Positions 1 to 20,408 of a stretch of DNA of 64,000 nucleotides are shown here, piece by piece. Under the pieces are notes generated by a model. That model was given only the letters and a program-made list of their open reading frames with translations. It did not search any database and was not told the DNA's origin. Origin of the DNA: Paragordius varius (taxonomy: Eukaryota > Nematomorpha). Every line of letters starts with the position of its first letter. Position 1 is the first letter of the stretch. Location: NCBI GenBank assembly GCA_964247055.1, contig OZ176054.1, positions 6,324,001 through 6,388,000 on the forward strand, read 5' to 3'. The position numbers and the translations under genes were made by a program.

Positions 1-85
1 CATTGAAACCTATAAGAAGAGTCAAAAATAGGTTAAAATTATAATATAAAAACTATTACTGATTTCAATAATATAAAAATCTTAC

Positions 86-3000
86 CACGATAAGTGTTTG
101 AAACAAAAGTTTTACAATTGCTCCCAAAATTTTCACCATGAGTACGGGCTGTATCGTAACTTATCACAAATACTACACCGTAAATTTCCTCTTTATCTCT
201 AAAAGATATAAATTTAAGTTAATCAATGAAAAATATAATTTACCATTATTTTCTGACAAAAAGTCTAATTCTAAAAGCAAAATAATGTATATAAACTCTT
301 TATTTGGGTCTTCAGTGACAAAACAGGCTGGTTGTAATTGTGTTATTGGAAATGTTTTAAGAAATGTGGTATATTTTTCAATTTCATAGCACCAATGATA
401 CACTAAACTTGAGGGGCAAATTACCAGGGAATGTGTTAAATTCGATTTCGGTAACCTTGATTTTGGATTTGATATTTCTTTATTGCTTTCAAATTGGGAT
501 TTTTCAACAGTTTTTACTTCAATGGAATGGCATAATATTGCACCCACAGCTTGTAAAGTTTTACCTAACAAGGGTCAAAAAAAGTCATAAAAATATTAAT
601 TTTAAATAATATAAGCGTAAATATTGATGCACAACACATTTTCTTTCTAATATAAAAAGAGATGGTATTTTAAACCAGTAAAAAAATAATAACTAATACA
701 TCGCTTATAAAAACAGTCATACGCATACCCAACCAGTTTGAAAAGTGAATTAGTAATATATTTATACATACCTAATCCCATATCATCGCACAATATACCA
801 TTTAAATGGTATTGACGTAAGAAATTAAGCCATACAATTCCCTGTTGCTGATAACTTCTTAATTGGATATCTGAATGGAGGGCTTGGAATAATTGATGCT
901 CCAAAATATGGCTAAAAATTGTTTTAAGATTAAAAATGTGCCATATTAAAAAATTGATAAAGAATTTTTTTAAATATTAAAATATATTATCAAGTATAAT
1001 ATAATTTTCATATCTTTAAAACGAATCAATTATGAAGAAATTATAAAAAAATCAGTAGATTTAATTAATAAATGGAATGGATATTAAGCAATGATTCAAA
1101 GAATATAATATGATCAAACAAATCAGTAAATTCGAACGAATAACCCTTTCAAAGAGCCATTCAATGCCCATTAGATAAAGCAAAAAAAAACCAAAAATAA
1201 AAAGTTAATTAGCTTAAATTTTTTTAATAAAAATCAATTGCACCCGTTATTAATCGCATTAAATTGTTACATTGAGAAAAAACAAAACCTTTTATGTTGT
1301 CCCATGCCTTCATTCACAATATTTAATTTTGGTTTGATTAATTGTGTCAAAAATTGACTACCCCTGTCATAAGCATCTTGGAGTTGAGGTTCATTAGAAA
1401 AGGGATTTCCTAGGGATGTATTCTACAAAATTTAAAAATTATTATAATTTTTTTTATAATAAAACAGTTATTATTGTATATACGTTTGCGTCTACTTGGC
1501 TTTTATTGTATTAAAACTAGGTAATTCAAATTTGTTTAAATTAAATTTAGATTCAGTTTAAATTCTTGTTAAACGGTTCCAAAACTTTCAAAATAATACT
1601 TAGTTCTCTTACGTAGCGAAATATAAAAAAATGTAAACAACTGAACCTTTCCAAAAAATAATTTATACAAATATATCCCCACTTATCATTATTATTAAAA
1701 TTGAATTCCATAACATCTATTTTATTACCAAAATATATGTATGATTTGAAAACTTTTATAATCACCATATTATGATGCTACAAATTATATTAATCAAAAA
1801 AGTTTAATTTAAGTTCACCATACAATTAACAACCACATATAATGGGTATTTTGACACTGTTTTTTTGATATCATACGATTCTAACTACGTTTTCAATTTT
1901 TAAAAACGTACTCTTTGAAAAACAAATCTGACTTTATAATAAAATATCCAATAACCAATTCTTAAAAATTTTAATTTCCTAGGAATTAAAAATAATGAAT
2001 ACATAAAAAAATAATAATTAATATACACCATAACTGACAAATACTCCATGGCACGGGTAAAACAATAAGAAGCCCCTTTTCTAAAATTCAAATTATCGTG
2101 TTGTGACATCATATAACGTAAACATGGTAAGATACATATTGTAAGGTATGGTACCATTAAATCAATATTTTTTTCTACACAAAAAGGATAATATTATAAA
2201 AAATTTTAAAGTTTTGACAAATATTTTGCCATCTATCATATAAAAGAAACAGCTTAGAAATTTAGAGAGAGAGAGATTTAAAATAACAAAAATTAATGAA
2301 GTTGTTAATTTTGAAAAAATAATTAAATGCCTAATCTTCCCCCTTTGGTTTATGTTAAAATATAACCGTAACCCATGGTATTAAATATTAATTCCTACTA
2401 ACTGTAAAATATTATTTAGCATATTTCAAAAAAGATCATCCATATTATTTAATTTTAAAATTAAGATTTTTATGCGGACAAAGAGATAGGTATTATTCCT
2501 ACATTATGAGAAAATTAGCTGTATATTTTTTAATTTGAAGATAAAAAAAGGACCAACCTAATTCACATAAAAGAAGGATTAGAGTATTAAACATTGAGTT
2601 TAGAGATGTTTGATCATTGGCATCGATTACGATTTCCATCCCAGTGTTTTGTGTTGTAAAATTGGTTACCAATAAAAAATGAGTAAAAAATTGCTTATAT
2701 GCAATTTGTTTAACTTGATTTATCATATCGACGGGCAATACATAAGGGAATAATGTGAAAAAGTTTAGTAGACAAGAACATCTTAATTTGTGTGAGATGG
2801 TAACATTCTAAACGTAAACAAAGTTAAAAATCAAATGATTTATAAAAGAAAAAAATATAGTTCGGACAATATTATTACTTTATCAATTAGCCTTTTGCAT
2901 ATATTAGTACACAGGAGATTAAAATACGTTTGCCATTCCATAAGAGAAAAATTTGTATTTTCCGTTTTAGAATCCAACAAGATTAGGTGTTCGAGTATGC

Positions 3001-6000
3001 AAGGCATAAGATGTGAACATAAAAAGAAACTAATATTTTGGGCTGATGACGCTTTATAAAGGCTTTTATCAACCGCTGTTTTTGTATTAGATTTGTCCGA
3101 CAAATCACTAATTTTATAAAAAAATATCCTTAGAATCGAAAATGACATAACTGTTTCAAAAATTTTGATGAAAATTTTACCCAATAGCTAAAATATGTGA
3201 TAAGCTTGGTAATATATCTTTAGTCAGTCCTGTTTCAAATTTCTCCTGATTATCAATATTAATTGGATCAATAATGTTGGCGAAAAAGTTTGGAAACATA
3301 TGTATAAATTGGATTAGGCCCATTTGAGATAAACACACTTCCATGTAATTGACGAGTTTTGTCAATTTTAACAAGAATTTATTTTGAGTATCTGGGTTAA
3401 ATATATGAAATGATTTGTTGATGTCTGAGTACATTGTATTCGTTTGGAAAACATTGCTGAATAATAATGAAGTAAATTTTAGGTCATTACCGCATACCAA
3501 ATTAAATGGATCATCTTCCCAATGATAAACACTATAAAATTAATATGTAATGTTATTACAATATACTTATTGCAAAAAAATAAAGTTCTTAAGTTTATTA
3601 AGTGCGACTTTATTAAATAAATACGTTAAACTTGGTAATTTAAAAATATATAATATAAGAATGCTAAGAAATGTTGAATAATTCATATAATACAGTATGG
3701 ATTTTAATGGTTGCTTAAGGGCAATTCGCAACACAGAGGATTGTATGGAAGGAAAAAAGGAGGGAACTAATTGGTTATTCAAGATTTTGTTGTTTTTTCC
3801 ATACACTATTGTGTTACGAATTGCCCAACTATAGTGTGAAACAAGCAACCATTAAAATGCATACTGTATATCGAAAAATACCCACTTTTAATTATATATT
3901 AGCAGTTTATAAACCGTATTGATTTAGATAATAAGGAGATAATATATCTGAGTTATTCATTCAAATGAAAAAAATATATGTACTTGTTATATGTATGGTA
4001 ACGTTCAAACAGTGGAATAAATTGCATTGAAAAAACTTCATTTTGTTGAACATTACCTAGGACAAATTAATTATTGCTAAAAATAAATTTTGAAATGAAA
4101 AAAAAAAATAAAATAAAAATTACCATAAAAAAGAAACTGCCAATACTGATCAAATAAACTGGTGGTGGACTCTTTTGTTTTTTCAGAGATGTCTAAATTT
4201 GTTGTATTTAAATCATTGGGAATATTTTGAATAATATCACAAAGTATGGTATCAGGAGAAATTATTTTAAGTAACATAGTTTCCGATAATAAAGTGGTGT
4301 TATTTTGTAGCCAAAGTAGTGTAGGTATTATAGTAGTAATTTCTACTGAATTTAGCTCATTTTGACCATTTTGATTACCGATAAACATGAGCAGTTTGAA
4401 AAAAGTTGAATTATATGATTCCAAAAATTTTGTATCTAATTTATCAGTTTGTCGTTTATATTCGCCGTGTAAAACAAATTTGGGTAAATATGATGTTTGA
4501 ATTATAAGTGATTGAGCCGTAAATTTTATGAGTTGGATCGAAAATTCCAGATTGTTAGTATAAGTGTGTGCAAGATTTTTGATCAACTAAACAATAAATA
4601 TTGATAAAAATAAGGATTGAAGGGCGTTTACTTAATATTTAATAATTTTTTAAAAATCTGTAAAACTGACATTGATAAAAATATACAAGCTTTTTAGGCA
4701 ATCTCCGTATAAAAAAAGTATATTTATAGATTAAAGTTAAAAGTTTTGCGTTTTGCAAAAATATTGTATGATAAAAAAAGTAATCTCAATATATGATATA
4801 CTAATGCATCTTTATGAAGAGATTCTAAATGAGCTGAAACTTGATCAGATGGTTTGTTAATCGTTGCGGTTTTTAAGTTTTTGGGATTTATTTTCAATTT
4901 TTTATGTTGTTTATTTGTGGTGGTTAAAAAGGTGTCCCCTGCACCAAATTCTCTGTATTTATCTGGCGTTAAATTTAACAACCAGTCGATGACTACGGAT
5001 TCATTTACATCTATTCATAATAATATATATAATAAAATATGGAAATTTACATTTTAAAATAATTGAAAATTTTCTAAGGTCGTGTTTAATGATTATTTTA
5101 AAGAATAATCTAAAATGTATAAAATTGGTGACTCTATCACTAACAAAGCGATAAGATAATTAAATTTTCTATCACTTCGCTAATTTTGAACATATTATCT
5201 GTAAATATTATTGAAATATTGGAGGAGTATATATTTGTATTTAATATATACCATTAACAGTTCAAAGATACCCTTAAACAATTCAAATTCACCCTAAAAT
5301 AAATAACCTAATTTTTTTTAAAAAAATTCGTTTAAAATTAATATAATACTGAAAAAATAATAAAACTATGCCATAAGAATATTTCTTATTAATAATGGGT
5401 AGCCCGAAAACACATAATTTATTTTTAGGGTGAATTTGAATTGTAATTGATATAACTTAACTTAAAACTTAATAATTTTGTATTAATAAATTTATATGAT
5501 GGCAAACAGATTTACCTAAAATTTTGTATGGATCGTGTTTGTTTAAGGTATCGAGAGAAGCGTCTAAATTTTCATTCGGCACTGAATAATTCCCATTCGC
5601 ATAAATATTTTCATTTGGCGTTAAAAATTCATTCAATATAAATTTAAAATTTTGCGGATCATTACTAATTGGGCCGGGAAAATTATTTATGTTTTGTATA
5701 ATTTTATCTGAACAATATTGGTTGTTGGCAAAGAAAGCTTGTAAATTGCCTTTCAATTTATTTTTATGGTATTGAATTTCATTACGGATGCTCTGAAAAT
5801 CTTCAAGGTGCATTAAAAAGTTTGTAGTAAACTCATAGTTTCCATTTTTTGAGATATCACATATACTTTTTGATAAAAGTATATGTGTAAAACTAGTGGA
5901 ATTTTCAAACTGTTTTTCAATTCCATGAGTTTTATTAAAGTGATCAAAAACAGTTTGAAATATAAATTGTGGCCAGGAATTTTTTAATATATCCATTTTT

Positions 6001-9000
6001 TCAACCAAGATTGCATTATTTTCCAGGTGATTTGTATTTTTAAAGAGGAGATGATTTAATTCGAATATACCACGTTCAAAACATTTCCGATAAAAATATA
6101 GCATTAAATAGAGGTGTAGGGTAGATTTGGCATTTTCAACATGGTACTTTATAAGGTCTTGAAAACCTGAGCAAAAATCATAATAATTTGATTGGAAAGT
6201 AGTTATTTCTGCATTGGATATAATGGCGTCCTCACTTTCATCGTTCATAAGTAAAGCTAACTTTGTTTTTTGGCTATTTGAAAAAAAAGCTAAATAATTC
6301 TAAAAGTCATCTATTGGATTTTTAACAGAGATTGAAACAGACACCGTTTTATATTACGGTAAAAATTTTTGTAAAATACCTTTATAAATTTTGGCTTATT
6401 ATAATATTTTGCATAAGCTCTTTTTATAGAGTGAAAATATATAACCGCAATGTATTATATGACATTCTTGTTCAAATATTAGGATTTATTTATAAGAATA
6501 AAATAAAAAAGGGTTTTAGAAAACAATTTTAAAACGGTTCCGTTTAGAAAAACGTAAAAAACTCACGTGAATATACAATTCATTAAAAGGGCCAAACTTT
6601 CAACAATGCGAATTCGACAAAACATTATGTTAGTTGATCTATGTTTTTCATTGCTATTTATTAATTCATTCGATGTATTTTTATTATTAACATCTGGTGA
6701 AATTTCCAACGTTGTATCCAATGATGCCATATCAATACTGGCCAAAAAATAGTGAGATGTAGGATTCACGTTTTCATACCTATGCAATAATTAAAATTAT
6801 AACTTAAATATATTTTGTAACACTTGTTAAATTATTAAATATAATAAAATTAAAATTGATTCTATTTTATTTTCACAAACATGAATTTAAAAATGTACAT
6901 GTGAAACGAACTATAGTTTTACAATAAAACGCTATAAAAACGATTAGTATAATAAAAATTGTTTCATCCTTTCTAAATTTTAAAAACTATCCATTAACTT
7001 ATGCATAAATATAAAAGATTTTCACTCAGACCTTTTATAAATCCAATTCAAACTTTCATTATTTGAGGGCGAGTGAGGGTAATATTGACATAGTAGTTTT
7101 TGCAAAATGGCACTCAAAACATTTGATAGGGGTTGTTCTACCTTTCCAAAAGCCACACATAACAAGGTATCAGCAAACGCCGTTGCAAACACGGTAAGTG
7201 TTTCTAAGCTTTCTTTCATCAAAAGTTGGAGGGGTGCATTATTAATTGTAGTAACTACCAAAGTATTACAATTTATGATGGTTTTCAAATTCTAGTTGAG
7301 ATATCATAAATAGAGAAATTATGTGATATGTAAGGTAAAACCAAAGTTTTTGTAATAAGAACCGCATGTTAATAAGTAAAAATCAACTATTTATATTTTC
7401 CTTAAATATTAATAAAATTAGAAATAGAATTGTAAAATGGGTAAAAAAATATAATTTTATATTTACAACATATCTAAATAATTAGTCTATAAATAAGATT
7501 AACATTTGGATTAATAGCTCTTTACTCAAAATTTTAACATTTTTGTTATTATATTTAAAACTTAACTTTAAAAAATGACACTATAAGAACAAATAGAAAA
7601 ATATAATTTTATTCAATAGAGTAAATATAATGCAAAAAAACAAAACCTTTTTTATTAAAGCTTGAATTTCAGGTTCGGCTTCAATTAAACTTCGCATCCA
7701 TAGTTCCTTGACCAGATGTCCAAACAAACTGATATGAAAAATTTTATAATTTTCTCCAGAAATCTAAATAAAAAATAACTAATTATTCATTTTTTTTATT
7801 TCCTAAAAATATATATTAAAATTAATTAAATTATATATGCCAGACCTTTTATTTATTATATGATAATAAATTTATGACTTCGTTGGGAAACAGTAGCGGG
7901 ATAAATAAATAACAAACAGCGAATTTGACATATATTTTATATATTATATGAAAAAGTTAACTAATGCATGGTTTTAAGCTACTATTATAAATAAAAGTGC
8001 CTGATACATAATAACTTTAACTTTGATTAATATTGCGCTACTATATGTAATAATAACTTTCAATAAATTAAATCAGTTAACAAAAAAGCAAAAAACTTCT
8101 CTCATATAGTAACATAACTTCGAACCGGTTCGAAAAAAAAATGAAACCGGAACCGAGGTGGTTCCTGGAAACCCAACGGAACCGGTTTCTGCTAAAATCT
8201 ATAAACCTTTAACAAAATCTTTTATCATTTTCATTTCATAAAACCAAAAATAACTCAAATTACTCACATTAATATCATTAGTTGTCAGGGTGAGCGTTGT
8301 GTAAAGAATTTTAAGTATTTGCTCACGAACATCCTTTGTATGATGATAGAGGAAAAGGCCACTGCTAGCTATTTGCAATAACTTATTGTATAAATCGTGA
8401 TTTTCGCTCGATGTATTATCATTAGAAATTTCATGTTTTAAAGAATTCAAACAGCACACCAATAAAGGTAAAAATGATTTTTGAATACCATGGCTATTAT
8501 ATATGGGATCATTATTAATTTTATCGTTAAGTTCTGTATCAGAGGACTTTTCGATGATATTATCAAAATTATTGACAAGATTTACCAATAAATTGATGGT
8601 ATATTGTAAAATATCCTTTTTATTCTGTAAAAATACAATTATATATATATTTTAAGTTATTTTGAATAGTTTAAATTTATAAATATTAAAAATATTATTA
8701 TAAAGATAGAGTGAAAGTAATATCAGCTAATCATTTGTCAATCAATGGTTTATCAACATAACAAATAATATTAAATTAGTAGCTAAGTCTTGCTATGGGT
8801 CAATGTGACTTAGTCAAAAATGATAAATACTTTAGGTTAAAAATATTCGGTTGATAATATTTATATTTTAACACCCCAATACCTTTTGGGGTAGTTTTAT
8901 ATGTCAGAGAGATTTATAATTTAAATATCTTAAACAGTATTTAAGCTATTAAGCTGAATATAAAATATGCTTTCTTTAGTCTTTTAGGTGCATTATAAAA

Positions 9001-10167
9001 GAAATTTTATGAAAAATGTAAAAACATTCTCATTTCAAACTTTTTTTGCGCCATTTTTTTACTATCAAATTTTTTGATTCGCTAATGCAACAGGCAAAGA
9101 AAATGTATATTATGGTTAAAAAATGTAAATAATAGCTTTAAAAAGCTTTCAGATTACATTTTGCCAACTAAAACTTGATATATTTGAATTTTAATATCAG
9201 CAGTTCGCTTTAATCGTTTTTGAAATTGTCCCAATTTTAGACTCTAGAAGTCACAAAACTATAAAAAATATAGCTTTTTTATGCATACATGAGAATGTTT
9301 GATAATTAAATTCTAACTAAAAGAACTCTCAAAACAGTAGTTTATTTACCAAATTGAGCCCTGGGATATAAAATTACCCCAAAATGTAAACTATTACAAA
9401 AAGGTCAAAAGGTAATGGAGTGCTAATAAATATATTTAATTGTTGCTAGTATTTCGATATTTATGGATCAATTTTAAATTTTTTAAAACCAGGTTTAAGC
9501 ATTAAACATATCACATACATTTTTATTACTAAATTCTTTTAGATAAGTCAATTAAACATAGGGAGTCGATTGAGTTAGAGGCTATTTAAGGAAATAACTG
9601 GAAATTTTATAATACAAATGGTAAATAAAAAATATAAATAGGCCTACATTGATGCTTCTAAATTTGTCATTTTCTTTAATACAATAAAGTGTAAAATACA
9701 CTTCTAGAAGTGAATTGTTAAAATATTTCTAAATGAAAACTATATCTAGAATAAAAAAGTAAAAAAATGATAACAAAAATACCTGAGTAATCAAAAAATA
9801 AGCGTTTTCATCATATTTAATTAAATGAGTTAATATTTCTGCAGATGTTATGACTACATCTTCAGAGCTGGTGTTCTGTAAACAATCTTTAATAAGGATG
9901 GTTGTAATTTTTTGCGGACCGTCAGATGTTAGTTTATTGATTAAATTTTTCCAGCTCTTGTTCTAAACATATATATTTTAAAACTAAAGTAATTTAAATG
10001 GATAATATAGACACAAAATAAAGTATAACCCCACCCCCCACCCCCTCCCCAAAAAAATATGGGCCTTTTAAAAAAATCTATTGAGAAAATAAATAATTTT
10101 ATTGTTTTCAATTAATTATGCTGGTTGGGTTGAAAAAACAAATAATTTTTTGTCAACAAATTATCGC

Positions 10168-10219
<52 letters not shown>

Positions 10220-12569
10220 CAAGTTTTATGGCAAAAAATATTAATTTACGCTAAATATTTGAGGCAAAAGGTATTTGAGACCAAGTAAACCGCTGTGTTG
10301 AATTTGCCATGTTGAGTCTAAACAATCTTTAATACCACTATTATTATTATTGTCATGTCTAAATTTAAGCATTTTTTTCAATTCAAGCCAAGTGTAATTA
10401 AAATTTTCGCTTAAACAGTTTGTTATTATATCCAAATTAGTTGTATTATCTGTATTGGAATCAATATTGTCGTCAGTATGTTTGTACATTTCTATGGTAT
10501 TTTGCCAAAAAACTATGATGAGACTTATAATTTGAGCGGCTAACTCCCTGGTGGGTGAAATGACCTAAATACATTAAAAAATTATCATTGATTAAAAATA
10601 ATAGGGGAAAATTCAATAATAATAACAATGAAATAAATAATTTTATTCAGATCTACTATTTGTTTTACACAAAGCAAAAAAAGAAACTGTTTAATTATTT
10701 TTCATTTATATAGTAGAAGGTAAAATATTTTATTAAATAAGTTGTGAATACAGAGGGAATAAATAGGAACCATTTTAGATTTTGTTTACGGTTCATAATT
10801 CAAAATGTTAAATATCTATATTTGTTTCCAAAAACAGTATCATTTTGGCCATTATCTCTTTTAAGTAATATTAATTTTGGTTCCTTGTTTCAAAATTTAT
10901 GTAATAATTTTTATAATATAATCTTAAAACATACCACAAAAACTTAATATTGATTACTTTGCTATGACAAAGTAAAATGATATCCATCTATAGCAATTAA
11001 AAAAGAAATAAATGATTGAAAGTATTAAAAATTAACCAAATTAAAATAATTTTTAAAAACCGTTACTTTCAAAACATTTACACAGGCTAATGATTCCGGT
11101 TCGAAAATCCCTATTAAACGAAAAAAACCATACCTCTTCCCCGACATAATCTCCGAATCGATCGCAAATAAGAATGCCAAACATATAATGTAGAATCCGT
11201 TCTTGGAGATAACAAAATTTTGAGTTTTTTAAAGAGTCATATATTTGCATTGTTGAAAAAGGTTGAGTTTTGACCATATTTTTGTTGAGTGTCAAAATAA
11301 ACTTACGAAGCAAGAGTAGTGAACCATGACGAGTTTCCCAACGTTTTGAAAAAATAGTACGTACATTTAACGCATAATCAAGTACGAAATGAGCCCATTT
11401 CAAAGCAGTAGCATCAGAGGAACCAATAGGTTCTGAAACTGAAATATCTCGTTTTTCGAAATAATTGACGTCAAATATCCTGGATTTCTGGGTAATTTAA
11501 TAAAATAAAGAGTTAATAATAATTTCAGTTTGACGGTTATAGATGCAGTCAACCGTTACCTTAAAAAAAAACTAACTGTTTTACATGATATAAAATAAAG
11601 ATTTACATCTTAAATATAATTAATTAATTGTTAGTTTTTTATGATATATAAAATTAATTGGATCGGAATTTTTGTTTGTCATATTTAGATAAAACTAGGG
11701 TTCGCCATTATCAAAAAAACACCCCGATTTTTAATCATTCATGTTATAGTTCAATCAATACCACAAAAATAAATTAAATTAATTGTTATTAACCTTTAAA
11801 AACTTTTGGTTTTTTTTAATATTTTTTAAGATTTAAACCATTGGTTTATATTTATTTTATAATACCTAAAAACATATGTTTACATTTTTGACTGGTTGTT
11901 TGTAAAACGGTTACACTCACGGTCGATCGCTAATATTCCTAATTACAAGTATTATTATTAACTGTTTATGACCGTGATTATTAAATTTTACCCCAACGTT
12001 ATAATTAAACCAGTAAAAATATAACTCTACTTAATAGATAATAAATAAAAATCTATTACCTCAATAATTGGAGTTTCATTAATTATTAAATCGCTTTCTA
12101 CTATAAATGAATCTAGTTCTGTGGGTATATTTAGATGGGAATTAAGGCCAAAATGCTTGTCTAAATTTTTACGCTTTTCAAGCAAATCGGCTTTATCACA
12201 TTTTTTATCTAAAATATAAAATTATGAAAATAAACCATCTACTGATTTGCCAGAATCTAGAGTTTGATATCCATAAAAATTTATTTCCTCACACTCTCTT
12301 CCGTCAAAAAGATCCAAACCATATCTGAGAGTTATATATGGTTGACTGAGTAAACCACCAAAGATTTGAGATGCCGTAATTCGGACATCCCAATTTTTGT
12401 GAAGTATTAATTTTGTTAAATATCGTAAAATTTCCTCTTGATTCTGAATATCCAACACAGAGTTTAGATAACTAATCGCAGAATTTTTGATTTTTGCACT
12501 ATTGCTATGCTCCAATAACGAGAATATACGATTTATGCTACAAATAAATTTTAAAAATTACTTTTCCAT
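86..12569 (-). CDS. BTAF1: BTAF1 / Mot1, TBP-removing SNF2 ATPase (3' part beyond left edge)
   Basis: Uses ATP to strip TATA-binding protein from promoter DNA in the nucleus: N-terminal HEAT repeats grip TBP and a C-terminal SNF2 motor works on DNA. Exons that fit in phase (minus strand): 12569-12562, 12537-12236, 12208-12060, 11487-11134, 10564-10250, 9962-9783, 8624-8268, 7763-7647, 7291-7032, 6779-6567, 6273-5516, 4992-4802, 4586-~4124, 3531-3181, 3107-2879, 2807-2558, 2174-2029, 1422-1289, 911-772, 564-297, 198-86. Family landmarks: MENINRIFSLLEHS at the N-terminus, NWDVRITASQIFGG, CDRFGDYVGEE followed by VISPTRELAAQI, STWQIQHSGLLGLKYLL, then SNF2 motif I (HLNGILCDDMGLG/KTLQ, split by an intron inside Walker A), SLVICPSSLVYHW and VISYDTARTHGENF. 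The DEGH box and helicase lobe 2 lie off the left edge. The HEAT region is very divergent and appears longer than in human. The donor of the 4586-4124 exon is unsettled (phase mismatch with the next exon). First intron is 24 nt, second 27 nt. Start chosen by match to the family N-terminus. Confidence 0.93.
3693..3866. mobile_element. Mariner-like MITE (CAGTATG ends) in BTAF1 intron
   Basis: Long imperfect inverted repeat flanked by TA on both sides. Left arm CAGTATGGATTTTAATGGTT, with GGGCAATTCGCAACACA further in; the right arm is the reverse complement. TA flanks and terminal structure suggest the Tc1/mariner superfamily. It sits in the intron whose exon phases I could not reconcile. Confidence 0.65.
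5230..5455. mobile_element. Family B foldback-type MITE
   Basis: Starts ATATACCATTAACAGTTCAA, then CCCTTAAACAATTCAAATTCACCC, and ends with the reverse complement TAGGGTGAATTTGAATTG. Lies in a BTAF1 intron. It has relatives in METAP2 introns and after METAP2. Confidence 0.6.
8880..9413 (+). mobile_element. Family C element, full-length copy in BTAF1 intron
   Basis: Ends TACCTTTTGGGGTAG and TCAAAAGGTAAT are inverted. The interior holds TTTCTTTAGTCTTTTAGGTGC and TGCGCCATTTTTTT, shared with the copies near 40.2, 54.2 and 58.7 kb. Confidence 0.6.
10172..10216. repeat. (TA)n microsatellite in BTAF1 intron
   Basis: Uninterrupted TA dinucleotides, about 45 nt, shortly downstream (in transcript sense) of the exon ending at 10250. 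Confidence 0.9.
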
Positions 12570-12615
12570 AAAAAACCATACACCCGTCTTTTCTCTGCTA
12601 GTCTCTCAGGTTGAA
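12570..12615. promoter_or_regulatory. 46-nt head-to-head spacer between BTAF1 and METAP2 start codons
   Basis: The two genes are divergently transcribed and their start codons lie 46 nt apart, so any core promoter must be shared or overlap coding sequence. The plus strand here holds a pyrimidine-rich run ending in CAG at 12609, six nt before the METAP2 ATG, which looks like a splice acceptor. No TATA box is evident. The promoter role is inferred from layout alone. Confidence 0.5.
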
Positions 12616-19060
<6,445 letters not shown>

Positions 19061-19095
19061 TTTCATGTTTTTTGGATTTGAAAATTGTTAATTAT

Positions 19096-19101
19096 AATAA
19101 A
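19096..19101 (+). terminator. Candidate METAP2 polyadenylation signal
   Basis: AATAAA lies 35 nt after the METAP2 stop codon. The hexamer is common by chance in DNA this AT-rich, so the assignment rests mainly on position. Confidence 0.4.
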
Positions 19102-19499
19102 TATCTTGAATCTTATTTGATTGATTATTATATGACTGTCTCAAATTCAATTGCCAAATGATGATTTTTAGGAACTTAGATTTTTAATTATAAAATGCAG
19201 TAAATCTATTATTTTGCCGTACTAGATATAAATATTTAAATTTATAAATATACATTAATGGAAAACCTAATCTCCGCTATAAAACTTTATATTATTGTTA
19301 TTATATTAAATCATATTTTTTTAGAATTAATTTACTTCTCTTTTTTGAATTTCGAAATAATATTTTTTTCTATACAAGAACCAATATAACTGATCCCTCA
19401 TTTAAATCATTTCTTTTCCTCGGAACCGGTTCTTTTAAAACGCTTATATTAAACACGGGGTTACGATTTTTTATGGTCACGATACAAGAAGTCTAATAT

Positions 19500-19775
19500 T
19501 ATTTACAATTCAAAACCCTTGAACAACTCATATTCACTATAAAAATAATTTATGTGTTTTCTGGCTAATATGATTCATTATTAAAATGAAATATAATTTT
19601 ATGGCTTAATTTATTATTTTTTACAGTATTATTTTAATTTTTAACAAAATTTTATTTTTTAAAAATATAAAAAAATATAGATAATTTTTATTTTTAAAAA
19701 ACACATAATTTATTTTAGCGAGAATAGGGTGATTTAATTTGTTCAAGGGTGAATTTAGCATCTTTTGAGTGCAAC
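19500..19775. mobile_element. Family B MITE downstream of METAP2
   Basis: ACAATTCAAAACCCTTGAACA at the left, TTGTTCAAGGGTGAATTTAGC at the right, with the same AT-rich interior (TATGTGTTTTCTGGCTAATA) as the other family B copies. Confidence 0.55.
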
Positions 19776-20196
19776 ACTCGGTGATTTAAATCTTTTAATC
19801 ACTCTAAACCTTTTTACAGTGGTTAGTACTCGACCTTAAACAGTTGAAATCTCTGTGTTTTTTTAGATAGAGATTTTTGTTTTTAATTTTATATTAAATC
19901 CAAAGAACTATCAATAAAATAAGAACATCAATAAAATATAACATTTGATTGACCTCTAGGTTGTACTACTTATTATTTTAAAAAAGATTGATATTTATTT
20001 TTATTCTATTTTTAGGTTTGATAGTCAATACTATTTATAGAATATTATGTTAAAATCGTTGATTCTAAAAAATTTAATGAAGCGACCACGTAGGAAAGGG
20101 TTTATTCCAATTATAAATTACAATATTTAATTTTACAGTTCGTTTAACTTTAATTGAGAACACTCTTACAAACATTTTATCATTTAAAACATTAAT

Positions 20197-20365
20197 ATGA
20201 TCAAAGTATCATTGCTAATATTGTTACTAACCAGTCGTGTGTATGGAGATTTTGAATTAGGAATCGGTAAAAATTATAAATATTTTGCAAAATAGCCCAA
20301 TATGTGTCAAAACTTGCAAAAAATCTGGATGGAAATCACATCATATCCTATATCAAAAATAAAAG

Positions 20366-20408
<43 letters not shown>

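Larger units (their letters stand above)
19061..19952. other. Intergenic, METAP2 to ligand copy 1
   Basis: Holds the METAP2 3' end and one foldback-type MITE (about 19500-19775). I see no coding sequence in the rest; it is AT-rich with weak GGAACCGG-type motifs near 19420. Confidence 0.6.

Noticed and set aside
2835-3059. Plus-strand frame opposite BTAF1
   Set aside because: Shadow of the BTAF1 exon 3107-2879, which fits phase and family.
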